DNA of 64,000 bases from Paroedura picta (GCF_049243985.1 NC_135377.1:65048145-65112144), one strand, 5' to 3'; positions 41,700 to 53,640 are shown, numbered from the stretch's first letter. The notes: generated from the letters alone by a model not told the origin. Program-made: numbers and translations.

Positions 41700-42330
41700 A
41701 GCCTTCGTGGCCAGAAGGCCTGCTGCGGTGCTGCTTCTTGCCTGGGTGGGCAGTCTTATGTCCCCTTCCTGACCTCCAAACAGTCAGAGGCGAGAGCTGG
41801 ACCTGTTGACCTCTGCCATGGGCAAAGGACCTGCAGCAGTGCTCCTTTTTGTCTGGTGGGCATTCTTCCATCCCCCCCTCCAGCTTCCAAACAGCAGGGG
41901 GGAAACCTAGGCACCCTCCCAGCCTCCAAACAGCCAGGGAGGAGAGCTGGGCATCCTCCTGGCACCCAAAAAGCTTGGCATGAAAGCTGGGCACCCTCTT
42001 GGCCTCCAAACAGTGCTCCTTTTTGCCCAGCATTCTTCTGACCCCCTCCCAGAAGCCAGGGGGGAGAGCAGGGCTTGCCGATCTGCCACGGTCAGAAGGC
42101 CTGCAGCATCGCTTCTTTTTGCCTGGCTGGGCAGTCTTCTGTCCCCCTCCCAGCCTCCAAGCTTCCGGAGGGAGAACTGGGCCCACTGGCCTCCAAACAG
42201 CCAGGCAAGTAGACCTAGACAACCTCCTAGCATCCAAACAGCCAGGGTGGGAAGAGCTGGGTGCCCTCCCATCCTCAAAATAATGTGAGGGGCCTGGATG
42301 CCCTCCTTGCCTCCACGCAGCATTCTGAGG
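41700..42330. repeat. Degenerate higher-order tandem repeat
   Basis: CTCCAAACAGCCAGG with GAGAGCTGGGC recurs many times at about 35-45 base spacing. A larger block (GGCCTGCAGC, CTTTTTGCCTGG, GGGCAGTCTTCTGTCCCCC) recurs near 41720, 41825 and 42095. The 217- and 138-codon minus-strand frames follow from the repeat and low stop content. I do not recognise the family. Confidence 0.75.
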
Positions 42331-42789
42331 GAGCCCTCCTGTCTGCTGCCCCTTTCAAAGGCCGTTTTTAAAGCAGTCTTTGATACTAGTTTCTATAGAG
42401 AGACATAAAATCCCACAAACGGATAAGACTCAGCACAACAGGTTCGTTTCCAAAAGCCCTTTAGAATGGTTCATTAATAGTTCCTAATTTCCCTAAAAGA
42501 TCGTTGGGGATAACACTTCTCACACTTGCTCTAGGCTGCCCATTGTAAAGGACTGCTGTTGAAAAAGCTAAAGGTCGAGATCAAAATATCCTAACCTCCC
42601 TTGCTGCTGGGATCGAGAGCAGCCTCTTCTTGGATGATCACAGCATTCTAGGGGTTATGGTTCCCCACCTTTTTGGTCTGATGACCAACAAAGCCCAAAT
42701 GACTGGGTGTGGTGACATCCAAGGTTTTTTTGTGACCCTAGGTAAACTATGACTTTGGTATCTATCTAGTTCTGCATTTCATATGAACT

Positions 42790-42965
42790 GGACAGCCCAG
42801 GCAAACTGGATCCCATCAGATCTTGGAATCTAAGCAGGGTCAGCCCTAGCTAGCACTTGGAAGGGTGACCTCCAAGGAATACCAGGGTCATGATGCAGGG
42901 ACCTCCGCACATCTCTTGCCTGGCAACCAGACAATCTTAGGATCTGCTGATACATAAATAAATCC
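42790..42965 (+). mobile_element. 5S-rRNA-derived SINE, second copy
   Basis: The text TCTTGGAATCTAAGCAGGG and AGCTAGCACTTGGAAGGG matches 5S rRNA. The tail CTTGCCTGGCAACCAGACAA aligns with the copy at 32000. Confidence 0.85.
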
Positions 42966-43194
42966 ATCTTCTACAATGGCTAACCAAGTGGTTTTGAGAA
43001 GCCAACATGCACCACACAGAGGGTGGTTGCCCTTATTTTAACCTTTGCATAGGGTGGGCACATTCCATTATGACCACCCTTTCCTTCTCCCTAAGATTCT
43101 AAGAAACTCTAGTAGCTCTCATGAAACATTTTACTAGATCAACACGTCCATGTAGTACCAACGAAGGATGTGTGATTTGGGTTGGATAAGGTAG

Positions 43195-43292
43195 AAAAAA
43201 CTTGAATCAATGCTGATTCATATCTGCCCTCTCCTAGATCCACCCCAAAAGCTTCCCAGTTATTTCCCAACCCAGAGCTGGCAACCGTAGAT
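43195..43292 (-). repeat. Short AGGGTTGCCA-ended repeat, partial
   Basis: It keeps the end CAGAGCTGGCAACCGTAG. Confidence 0.65.
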
Positions 43293-43589
43293 CCACAAAA
43301 TAGTGTCACAGTCACCGACAATGGCCTGGACAACATGCTGAAGCACTCCAGTGTGACTCATCTCTATCCCAGCCCTGGTGAATCCCAGGAAGCATACCAA
43401 CACATGGCTACGAAATGTAAGTGGCAAAGGAGCCTATAGACTCTGGGAGGAAGCATAGCACATGTTTCCTTAATTCAAAATGTAGCCCTATGGTTGCCAG
43501 TGGTGTAACCTGGTTCCTCCTTCTCAATGAAGCCCCTGGGCCTCTTGGCTTTATCTAAATGAGTCCCACAGCAGCTAAAATTAGAATTT

Positions 43590-43760
43590 TAAAGACCTCA
43601 GGTGGCTGGGATAGGGATGGAGCCTGGGGAGGGTGGTGATTGGGGAGGGGAAGGAGATCAGTGGGGTAAAATGCATAGAGTCTGCCTTCCAAAGCAGCCA
43701 TTTTCTTGGTCCTCAGGAGATCAATTGTAATCATGGGAGAGCCCTGGCTGTCAGCCTATG
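43590..43760 (+). repeat. Short AGGGTTGCCA-ended repeat, partial
   Basis: It keeps the interior GGGGTAAAATGCATAGAGTC and GCAGCCATTTTCTTGG. Confidence 0.65.
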
Positions 43761-43866
43761 GAAGGGGGAAATTCTGCATATATCCTTACACCAACAGGCC
43801 ACGGACACTAAGACACTGTGTATTTGTGTCAACTATCTTTTGGGGCATCCCCCCCACCCACCCGCA

Positions 43867-43870
<4 letters not shown>

Positions 43871-43900
<30 letters not shown>
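43871..43900. repeat. (AC)15 microsatellite
   Basis: A pure AC run. A second, shorter (AC) run lies at about 44069-44086. Confidence 0.95.
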
Positions 43901-43902
<2 letters not shown>

Positions 43903-44580
43903 GTTCCAGGAATCAAATTTGGAAGAGATTGCTATATGGACAGCAACCAGAGATACAAACCATTAGAGGGCAGCATGTACTTAGAAAGGATACTTCTTTA
44001 TTTCCTGTCCTCAAGTCATAGCTATAAACAGAAGTGATTTTTAATGAAAGGAAGTTCCCACAGTGTAACACACACACACACACACATTACATTCCACCCT
44101 TGTCCTCCATGGGGGCTTTAGTCAGATGGCAGGTGCATGTTCCCAACCGGGGAATCAGATCTCAGGCATATGAGATTCAGACTGGGGCTGCTGCATGTGG
44201 GGAGAAGGGGCTTCTGCCCCCCCCTACCATGGTTCTGATTCAAAATGTTCCTGAGGAGAGCACTATTCATCTTGTTGAGGAAACCCTAACTTAATCCCCA
44301 AGGGTGGAATCCCCAAAAGGGGGAATAGCATCCCTGGGTCCTGCCAGGATGGGGAAATAGAACCGGGAGTAGGTAGAAGCCCCTTCTGCCCATGTCTCTT
44401 GGTCCCAGTCTGAATTGGAGCCCCACATGTTTAAGCACCGAGCTCCTAGTACAAAACTGGCAGCCGATGTCTGCCTAAAAGCTCCCAGGAAGGACAAGGG
44501 TAGACGGTAACATGTGGCGATGCCCTCAGTTATTCTGAAAAAGCAAACAGTTGCTCCAGTGGCCACTCCAAAGGTGATGG

Positions 44581-45028
44581 CATGCAGGTGGATTATAGAG
44601 GATGGGTGTGGTTGATTCAGATTCAGTTTATTAGTCAGCCATTGGCCTTTTCCAACAAATTGACTGTTCAGTACAAAAATCAGTTAAAATTAAGACATCA
44701 CACTGATAAAATCACAAGGATTAATAAAAAGTAATAAAAAGTTACACAGATAGAAAGGAACCATAATGATTAGGGTTTTAATCCTAATTGCACAATTTGG
44801 ACCTGATTTTCCTAGCGGCGAGAGCAAACATTGCAGCTCTGTTGGTAACATAGGCATCAGACAATAAAAAGATCATATACTCAGTTTTTGAGAGGCCTGA
44901 GGTGGTAGGGCGTATTCTTTTAATAAACTTGCCTCTTGGTTCATCATAGTGTGGTCCATTACATAGTGTGTGAGGTCCTCAATCACTCCCCTATCACATG
45001 CAGGTGGATTATAGAGGATGGGTGTGGT
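44581..45028 (-). mobile_element. LINE fragment bracketed by 32-base direct repeats
   Basis: The 32 bases starting CATGCAGGTGGATTATAGAG occur identically at 44581-44612 and 44997-45028. The 384 bases between read on the minus strand as YVTNRAAMFALAARKIRS, an R4-like C terminus, and end in AACTGAATCTGAATC. A target-primed insertion with a long duplication is the simplest reading. Confidence 0.8.
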
Positions 45029-45711
45029 AATTAGATTCCTCCCCCAACCCCTGCATCTTAGCAGGTTTTAAAATGGCATGAGGGGTATTAATATTACAGT
45101 GAAAAGACCTTGGCTTCACCAAACACCTTCTTCCTATACACAGTGCAGCCTCATTAAACACAACTTTCCATGTGGCGAGCAAACAGTGAAAGCCAAGTCG
45201 TATTTACAAATCATTAATAATTATTGCTTCTTTTCCTGCTTCAGTAGAAATAAAGAATGCCATAAAACAATTCTGCAAAGATGAATAAGCTAACCCCTTG
45301 CTAATAGAAAAGCACTTTACAAGACAATTGGATGGTATGTATGCTGAATGTTCCATGTGTACTACTTCACCTGTGCCTATATATATACACTTGCATAGTA
45401 CTAGATCTCACAGTTTCATATACCACCAAGAAAACATGGACAGGATTTTAACCTAAGACTCTGAAGGTCTTCAGTAAGAAACAGGCAACAAACAAGGCCT
45501 TCCCTTTGTCAGAGGCATCAGTGTGAGCCATGCCCCAATGGCTACCAGGCCCCTTTCCCACCTCACCACTGGCCCTTCTGCCATCTTTCCTTGGTAGGAG
45601 TGATGGGAGGTCAGGTGCCAGGGAGGGGGGCTGGTCTGCATGCAGGCGTTTCTCTGTGGAGGCCCCACCCCCAGCCCCTGCATCACCAAGCCCTGCCCAC
45701 CTGCTGGAGGT

Positions 45712-45905
45712 AAGGTTGCCAAATTCAGGTTAGGAAACCCCTGGAGATTTGGGGGTAGAACCTGAGGAGGACAGGGGCCTCGGTGGGGTACAATGGCAAA
45801 GAGTCCACCCTCCAAAGCATCCATTATCACCAGGGGAATTCTCTGTAGCCTGGAGATGAGCTTTTCCATGATATCTCCAAGTCTCCTCTGTAGGCTGGCA
45901 TCTCT
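45712..45905 (+). repeat. Short AGGGTTGCCA-ended repeat, near full length
   Basis: It runs from AAGGTTGCCAAATTCAGG to AGGCTGGCATCTCTA. Confidence 0.75.
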
Positions 45906-47102
45906 ACAATAGACTCAAGCACACGCTTAATGTAATGCATCATTGATCTGCTTCTACGGAAACCTCACACGCTGGTAAATTGCAGTTGACATAATATAGT
46001 CTCCACAGCACAAACCATGATTAAGCGACACCCCAGGGCCTATCTCAGCTCAAACGACCAGAAGAACACAACTGGATCTGTTTGCGAATAATTCTATTGG
46101 GAATAATTCTATTGGAAAGAATGAGGACTAGATTAAAGCAATCTCCAGGAATATAGATCATCACTTTCCATAAAAAGAAAGAAACCCTCTGCTCCCTTCA
46201 TCTCATTCGCACCACTATTTCATCATAGCTAATCAGACTGCCCCAGCAAGCTCTTGTGTATTCTAATGCTGGCTGTTTGTTTGCTTTTTCAACTCTGGAA
46301 GAGTCCTACAGGGAAATCCAGACATAAAGAGATCTTTGTAAAAGACTAGCAAATTAAAACCTACAATTCAACGGGAAGAGTTGCATATAATACAGCAATA
46401 CCAACCTAATTCCAACTAACAAATCAACATTATCACACACATTACCATAGTCATTTCCCCTAAGGATCTATTGGAAACGGTAGCTTTGCGAGCAAATAAT
46501 ATTATAGAGTCAACAGTTTGGGCAGAGCAGGAAGAGAACCCACAACCATTTATGGTTCTAGCGTTGAGAGGTTTTGGAACACACCAACCTGGGGGTCCTC
46601 CCCTTCCTACCTGCTCCAGGCCCATCATGAGCCACTTGGGGGAGCCGCAATGACCAAATATAGTCGTATCAAGCGATACATGCTTACAAATTTAGAATAT
46701 ATGTATATAAATGAAGTAACTCGGACCCATTCAAGAAATCCCACAAAACCCTGGTTGAGAAAGCCTTCAGCACTTTGACCACATAACAAAACAGGATAAC
46801 AATGGAACTTTATAGAGGATAATCCATAGAACAAAAAGAAAGTATCCTCCACAAACAATGCTTTGTCAAGGCTTTGAAAATCCTGGAGCATCACTTAAAC
46901 TGTTGGAATATTTTGTCGCAGTACAAATTGGTTCTGGATGGGATTTGAAGGTCTTGATGGCATCTCCCAATAGAAGGGCAGTGAAGCTAAGTGAAGCCAA
47001 GTCTGCTTTAAGAAGATATTACCACAACACCATCAAAATAATTTCAAAAAAAGGACATAAGTCCATAGAAAATGATTAAATTATATAGCGTACATTCCTT
47101 GC
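45906..47102. other. Intergenic DNA, nothing recognised
   Basis: A small tandem copy of AATAATTCTATTGG lies near 46090. No gene is seen. Confidence 0.5.
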
Positions 47103-47300
47103 TTGAGAGCCAGCTTGGTGTTGCAGTTGAGAGGCAGACTCGAATCTGGAGAACCGGGTTTGATTCCCCACTCCTCCTCCACATGCAGCCAGCTGGGTGG
47201 CTTTCGGCTATCCCCACCTACCTCACAAGGTGTTGGGAGAGGAAGGGTAGGCAATTGCAAGCTGCTTTGAGACTCCTTTGGGTAGTAAAAAAGCTAAAGC
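47103..47300 (+). mobile_element. tRNA-L2 SINE
   Basis: The head GAGAGCCAGCTTGGTGTTGC and the tail CAAGCTGCTTTGAGACTCC are present; the middle is shortened. Confidence 0.85.
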
Positions 47301-48120
47301 TAGTTATGTGGCTCACAACACTGGAGAATTACAACATCAAAAGCTGCTTTGGGTCACACGTCTTGAAGAGGAGTATTTGTGTGCTGAAGAAGACCTCAGT
47401 AGATGGCCCCTCCACATCAGGCGGGTTGAGGGAATTTTGGACTGTGTTTTGGTTTAAATCCACAGATTCCTGGCAGGTTGCCAAGGTATCTTTCAAGTGA
47501 TCCGAAAAAACAGATGTTTGAGCCCTTCAGCGTTCTCTAGTGATGATGAAAACATTTTCACCTAACAGTGATGACACAGTGAGCCTGGGCTGGAGAAAAG
47601 AGCCAGCAAAACAAGCCTGTTTTGTTACGGAAACTGGCAAGTTCTAAAGTTTTGTCAGCTGGGAACTGCAGTGGTGAAAAGAAAAGTGAAACCAGGTGTT
47701 ATCCCATACAGTTGCTTTATATTTGTGGCCAGGGAGAGGGACTATTAAAATGCCATGTATAAGCCTTGATCTCCAAAGCTTCAGAAAACCTCTCTAACAT
47801 CCAGTGTTTATTGATACTCTCTTTATTTTCAGCTGGAGAGTCCAAAAATGTCAAGTTTGGGCATGTGGATATATGTGAATTTTGAAAACCAAAGAGGAAA
47901 GTGAAAGTTAAAGACGATTCCTGTGCTTGAATCGCTGTAGTATGGCGTCTAATTTCTATGGAGGTAAATCAATTACAAGGATAGGTGATGATCAGTATAA
48001 TGAGAAATGTAGCCTAGAAGAACTTGGTTAGATACATGGGCTAAGGAAGGGCCAGGAAAATGTTCATGTGTACGTAAGAAGATAGCCCAAACTTTTATAT
48101 TCTGAACACGCCCCCGAGAG

Positions 48121-48185
48121 CAGAGTGGCCCAACTGTGGGTCTCCAGATGTTCCATGGACTACAATATCCATTAAGGAATGTTGG
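48121..48185. mobile_element. Half of a palindromic MITE
   Basis: A left-arm-like piece (GGCCCAACTGTGGGTCTCC to GGACTACAATATCC) is all that remains. Confidence 0.6.
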
Positions 48186-48508
48186 AATAGGCAATGTCTG
48201 GTGTACAAAGAGAAGAACCTGAAGGGGGCAGCAAGAAGACCATTAGATAGGTCAGTGAAGTCAGGACCTTTCTCTCCTGTTAAGTGTTGCTCCTTGTCTG
48301 TCTCCAGATTGCTACTCTTAGAAGCTTCCGAAGAAGCAGGAAATTACCCCTATCTCATTCTCCCTCTGCTAATCTCTATCTCTCCTCTGCACTATCCAGT
48401 ATGGTCATTCCCTAAATAAATCCTTTTTCTCCTAATCCTAAAATACAGGGTGTGCATATCAATGACTTAATTACTCTGCTAACAAAGAATTGTAGGGATA
48501 TTCTGAAT

Positions 48509-48649
48509 CAGGGGTAGTCAAACTGCGTCCCTCCAGATTCCTATGAGCCCCTGCCAGCATTCGCCTTCAGCACTCCAGTATTTGCTGGCAGGGGCTCATG
48601 GGAATTGTAGTCCATGGACATCTGGAGGGCTGCAGTTTGACTACCCTTG
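48509..48649. mobile_element. Palindromic hAT-type MITE, left arm shortened
   Basis: The right arm is full length. The left arm lacks about 20 bases and an extra piece (CCTTCAGCACTCCAG) sits in the loop. The flanks do not match. Confidence 0.8.
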
Positions 48650-49919
48650 CATCTAAATGATATGCTGAGGAATACTCTGAATGATAAGACATTTAAAGCG
48701 GTACTCCTTTGGGTCCTAAATTTATAACAGGAAAAGCAGAACGAATACTAGAGGTATTCTGAGGGTGTAGAAACAAATAGCTCATGAGTGAAGGGCAGGA
48801 CCAGCTGCTAAGAAACACAGAGGATGAGAAGGGAAATCTTCCTCATGATACAGATTAGGGGAAGGTATCCCTTCCTTCCGTCTTTATTTGTTTGCCTTGA
48901 ATTTCAAAGCTTTCTTTCTGGTGGTTCTTTTAATTTTGCCATTTTATAAGCAATGTTTCTGTAGTCTTTTTTGTCACTGCCTGACTCAGGATCCTGTTAC
49001 CTGGGTGAAAGACAAGCTTTCACATGTTTTAAATAAATATTTTGCTGCACTCTTTACTACAGACATCCAGGGGACCCTATGGAAGAATGCTGTTAAGCCT
49101 ACATTAACTGCAGAGGGGTTATTTCATACCACATTTCCTCATAAAACAGGTCCCGACAGCTTTTACGTGAATGGTCACTCCTGTAGGCTGCTCGGCTATT
49201 TTCTAAGCAAACATTTTTGGACAGAAAAGGCTATAAGAAATGCCAGGATTTCCTGGTGTGCCCTAGTGACAATATTTCACAACGGCCTGAACCACAAGGA
49301 CAGAAACTGGAGCAACTCAGCTGCCAAGTGGAGTAAACACTTCTGAATCCCCTTTGTAAAGCTTGGCACCGAAACAGGTTCCAATATAAAGCAGCCTGCA
49401 AGGAGCAACAGATGTCAGGGTTGGTAATTTTTCCGTTCTGCCTCAGCTCCTCAAAACTGCCACAGGCTGGCTCAGTGCCCACCCAAAGGCCTCGCTTGGA
49501 GAGCTAGCCAAACATACGCCTGCCTCGGGAGCTGCCAGCAACCCTGGAAAAATGTACAAACCTCAAACGCACCTGTGGAAATGCAGCCATCTGCACAAGC
49601 CACTCCGAACATATCCTTTGCTGAACCTTGGGACCTGAATGGGGTTGGGAAATGCCAGCTAGCTCCGCAAGCGCCCCCCCCCCCACGCACACACCACAAC
49701 AGCTGCTGAAATGCAAAACTGCCTGCAATTTAACAGTTGGAGGCTTTAAGTACAGAATGTTACCCTGGCTGCACAGATAGTTGCGCAGAAGAGGTCAGAA
49801 ATCTCCAAGTTGGTTGTACTTCAGAATCAGATGCGACTCATCATAGTAGGTTCTAAAGGGAGGCAAAGATTAGGAAACTGCCAAGGCCACAAGAAGTCTG
49901 AGATATCATTTCCACAGAG
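48650..49919. other. Intergenic DNA, nothing recognised
   Basis: A 152-codon plus-strand frame (48888-49346) has a hydrophobic start but no known family. It was not called as a gene. Confidence 0.45.
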
Positions 49920-50262
49920 GGATGCCGGCCTCCAGGTGGGAACTGGCGGTCCCTCAGAGCGATAGCTTATTTCCAACCTACAGAGACCAGTTCCCCTGGA
50001 GAAAATGGATGTATTAGAGCAGGGGTAGTCAAACTGCGGCCCTCCAGATGTCCATGGACTACAATTCCCAGGAGCCCCTGCCAGCAAATGCTGGCAGGGG
50101 CTCCTGGGAATTGTAGTCCATGGACATCTGGACGGCCGCAGTTTGACTACCCCTGTATTAGAGGTTGGACTCTGTGGCCCTCTCCCCCCTCTGGCCCTCC
50201 CTCCCCAGGCTCCACCCCCAAATCACCAGAGGTTTCCCAACCTGGACCTGATGACCCTACCC
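49920..50262 (-). repeat. Short AGGGTTGCCA-ended repeat split by a MITE
   Basis: The two halves (GATGCCGGCCTCCAGGTGGG to ATGGATG, and GGTTGGACTCTGTGG to CTGATGACCCTACC) join exactly across the MITE at 50020-50155. Confidence 0.9.
50020..50155. mobile_element. Palindromic hAT-type MITE, nested
   Basis: The duplications TATTAGAG (50012-50019 and 50156-50163) are identical, inside the older repeat. Confidence 0.95.
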
Positions 50263-50859
50263 CACATCTCCCACCAGTGGCTAGGGGCAGGTCTGGCACC
50301 CTGATTTCCACATGGTATCCCCAATTCCTGGGTAAAACACAACAATCATTCTTGCAACTCTTTTGGTAGCCCACGTTAATCAGCAAACTTTTTTGGGGGG
50401 AAGGTGGGGGTGGGGGGGAGGCAAAACCCTGTTGTTAGTGACCATAAGTTAACATCCACAGGCTGTGATACCTCTTTCACTTAAAGATTTGTGTGTGTGT
50501 CATTTGACTAATTATAGTCTTACACCAGACCAGTTTGGAAACCCAGGAGAGTTTTTCAGGCCAAAGACTGGAAGTTGTTTAAAAGAATTTGAAGTTGCTC
50601 AGAGAGAAACTTAACTACCGATAGTACATACACAAACTTTAGTTCTGCAGTTTCTCTGGCTGAACATATTTTGCAGACTTGGGAAATATACAAGTCTGCA
50701 GACACCATTCACTCAAAACTGAGATGAGCATACAGATCATAAGCCTCAATTTATCTTTCAAACTTATCTTTCCAACTACAATTTCAGGGAGTTGAGGTTG
50801 TAAAGCCATCATTGTCTGTATAGACAGTGGTGTTAGCCATGTAAAATGGGTGGCAGGGA

Positions 50860-51042
50860 TGCCAGCCTCAAGATGGGGCCTAGAGGGAGATCCTCCAGAA
50901 TTACAAATAATCTCCAGACTACAGAGATCAGATCCCTTGGCTGTTTTGAAGGGGGACGGTGCATTGTCCTCCACTGAAGTCCCTGTTCTCCACCCCCAAA
51001 TCTCCCCAAGTTTCTCAACCTGGATCTGGCAGCCATAAACCC
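50860..51042 (-). repeat. Short AGGGTTGCCA-ended repeat, near full length
   Basis: It runs from GATGCCAGCCTCAAGATGGG to CTGGATCTGGCAGCCATA. Confidence 0.75.
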
Positions 51043-51583
51043 TCCATCCCTGGTCAGGGGCCGGGGGGCAGGGCTCATGCCAACCCTTTGGAACAAGCTT
51101 AGCACCAGTACAATAATCCGTTTCACTTCATGCTCTCCAGTGGTCAATTAATTCAGAGCATCCACTTAGGAAAAAGATGCATACGCTTCCTAGCCACAGA
51201 AGATCCATTGCTATGCGCATTCTGTTCCGTTTTGTAGGATCTATGGCTTTTGGTCCACGGAAACGTGCAAGCTGGGTGTGGCCCTCAGCCTCGGGATACA
51301 TTCCAATGCTCCTTGGAGAGTAGGACAAGTTGCCAAGCTGGTTTTGCAGGCACTCTTCACTACAGTCATCGTCCCAGCTGTTTAGACAAATGGATCAAGG
51401 CCCTGCAGGTGCAGCAGCCAGGCAGAGCTATGCTTGCTCACTTCTCCGCCCAGCTTATTTGCCTTGGGTTATTAACGAATGCAGCTTTCTTAAGTCACCT
51501 TTTGAAGATTCACAAAATAGTTGTGTTCTTCCCAGTGCCAGTCCCACTATCCTTATGATTTGTGGAATCGGTCATGCTAACCA

Positions 51584-51722
51584 CAGGGGTGGCCTAACTG
51601 TGGCTCACCAGAGGTCCATGGACTACAATTACCATGACCCCCTGCCAATTGTCCATGCTGGCAGGGGCTCATGGTAATGGTAGTCCATGGCCCTCTGGAG
51701 AGCCACAGTTTGACCACCCCAG
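51584..51722. mobile_element. Palindromic hAT-type MITE, diverged
   Basis: The ends are CAGGGGTGGCCTAACTG and CAGTTTGACCACCCCAG. No clear target duplication remains. Confidence 0.8.
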
Positions 51723-51934
51723 AGCTGATGCATTGAAACTCCTATATGGGGAATGTCCTGCAGTCTACTGTTAGCTTTTCCGTATTATAGGATGCTGGTC
51801 CTGATTTCAGTATTCAGGCAGTTGTGACTTTGCCAGCAAAAATTGCTGCCATGCGGCTGGAGGGCCTTTCAATTTCCTTTCCAACAGGGGCATAGGCTTC
51901 TCAGTTTCTGGGGTACAGGAAGGAATGCACAAAG

Positions 51935-52130
51935 ACAAACAAGCAAATGGAATAGGCTGCCTAAGGAGATGGTGAGCTCCCCCTCACTGGCAGTCTTCAA
52001 GCAAAGGTTGGATACACATTTTTCTTGGATGCTTTAGGATGCTTAGGGCTGATCCTGCATTGAGCAGGGGGTTGGACTCGATGGTCTGTATGGCCCCTTC
52101 CAACTCTATGGTTCTATGATTCTATGATTC
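51935..52130 (+). mobile_element. CR1 LINE 3' end
   Basis: The text AATAGGCTGCCTAAGGAGAT, TTCAAGCAAAGGTTGGATAC and the terminal TTCTATGATTCTATGATTC repeats are CR1. They closely match 37145-37320. Confidence 0.95.
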
Positions 52131-52382
52131 AAATGTCCAGAGACAGAAGTATTCCCATCTCCTCCATTTCCACCTCCCAAGATAGGTACCAAGATTCCAA
52201 AATCACCTTAACTTCCACCATTTGGTTCACAAGACTCTTCTCACACAACCTCCCCCCCACACACACACACACATACACAGCTAAAGACAAAGAAATGTCC
52301 TTCTCCTCCATTTCTTTTACCCTACTTCTTTCCCCCAGAATACCACAATCAAACAGTGCTGCACCAACCTGTAGATGTTGTT

Positions 52383-52560
52383 AGTGTAGTGGTTAGGCAG
52401 GGGTAGGCAAACTGTGGCCCGCCAGATGTCCATGGACTACAATTCCCATGGCTCATGGGAATTGTGGTCCATGGACATCTGGAGGGCCACAGTTTGCCCA
52501 CCTCTGAGTTAGAGTATCAGACCAGACCCAAGAAAACTCAGGTTTAAATTCAGCATTCAT
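52383..52560 (+). mobile_element. tRNA SINE head split by a palindromic MITE
   Basis: The SINE head AGTGTAGTGGTTAG is cut by the MITE at 52398-52506 and resumes as GTTAGAGTATCAGACCAG. This resembles a second SINE type with AACTCAGGTTTAAATTC. Confidence 0.7.
52398..52506. mobile_element. Palindromic hAT-type MITE nested in a SINE
   Basis: The ends are CAGGGGTAGGCAAACTG and CAGTTTGCCCACCTCTG, with a shortened centre. The target duplication looks like GGTTAG(G/A)G and is imperfect. Confidence 0.8.
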
Positions 52561-53185
52561 GTATGAAATTTATTTAGGGTTGTCAGGTCCACCCGCCTTC
52601 CTGGCAGGGGATTGGGAGCTGCTTTTCCAGGAGCTCCCTGTTGTGCTGACATCACCCAGAGGTGACGTCAACACACTGGACATGTCGGAGGCAATGCTCT
52701 GTCCCTGGGGCAAAACTCTGTGGTAGAATTTGCTTCAAATCATAGAGTTTTGCCCCCAGCCCAGAGTGTTACACACACAGACACCCCCCTCCCCCGATGA
52801 TCCCAGCATGCTGATGGCACTTCCAGGGGGATGTCAGCACGTTACAACCTGAGAGTACATTGTAACAGATTCTAATTACTCTCAGGTTCCACAATTGGGA
52901 ATGCATCTCTCCATTAACCTTTAATCTTGACATTTTTATTTTCTTTACTGTGTCATTCCCCTCCCCCCCCCCAGAGTTGAACCCAAATGAATGACAGCCT
53001 GATCAACTTAGCTTCTTGTTTCTGCAAGGCCCTTGTGTCTGGTAAACCTCTTGACCATGCTATGTACTAATCCACCTCGACTCTCTACTTATATATGTCG
53101 TTTACGGTTGAGGCTGGGGTCGGCGAGGGAGACTGATGCCCCCCCCCAGTGAGTAGTAAATTGAGTCACCTTGACCTCCTGGTCA
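52561..53185. other. Intergenic DNA with unclassified repeat text
   Basis: GGGTTGTCAGGTCCACC to GAGGTGACGTCAACACACTGG near 52577-52680 looks like a dispersed repeat, but its family is unknown to me. Confidence 0.4.
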
Positions 53186-53475
53186 GAGCCAGTTTGGTGT
53201 AGTGGTTAGGAGTGCGGACTTCTAATCTGGCATGCCAGGTTCGATTCTACACTCCCCCACATGCAACCAGCTGGTGACCTTGGGCTCGCCACAGCACTGA
53301 TAAAGCTGTTCTGACCAAGCAGTGATCTCAGGGCTCTCTCTGCTTCACCCACTCCACAGGGTGTTTGTTGTGGGGAGAGGAATGGGAAGGCGACTGTAAG
53401 CCGCTTTGAGCCTCCTTCGGGTAGGGAAAAGCGGCATATAAGAACCAACTCTTCTTCTTCTTCTTCTTCTCCTTC
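53186..53475 (+). mobile_element. tRNA-L2 SINE, full length, (CTT)n tail
   Basis: The head AGAGCCAGTTTGGTGTAGTG, the body, and the tail AAGCCGCTTTGAGCCTCC lead into about eight CTT units. It is very similar to the minus copy at 62430-62712, so both are probably young. Confidence 0.95.
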
Positions 53476-53504
53476 CTCACCCCTCTGGTAGTGGGGATGG
53501 GGGG

Positions 53505-53640
53505 GGGGTTCCGCCATGTTCTGTGATTTTATGTCTTTTAATGGGGGTTTTAATGGCTTTTTATTGGATATTGTAACCCGCCACGAGCCGGCTTCGGAAG
53601 TGGCAGGAAATAAATCGAACAACAACAACAACAACAAATA
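53505..53640 (+). mobile_element. L2 3' terminus with (AAC)n tail
   Basis: ATTGTAACCCGCCACGAGCC and GTGGCAGGAAATAAATCG end in AAC units. Confidence 0.8.

Noticed and set aside
41584-42323. 217- and 138-codon frames as a host gene
   Set aside because: Repetitive composition follows the tandem DNA repeat; frames exist on both strands and no start context or splice pattern supports a gene.
48888-49346. 152-codon plus-strand frame with hydrophobic start as a secreted protein
   Set aside because: No family likeness, no cysteine pattern and no supporting splice sites; it may be chance.
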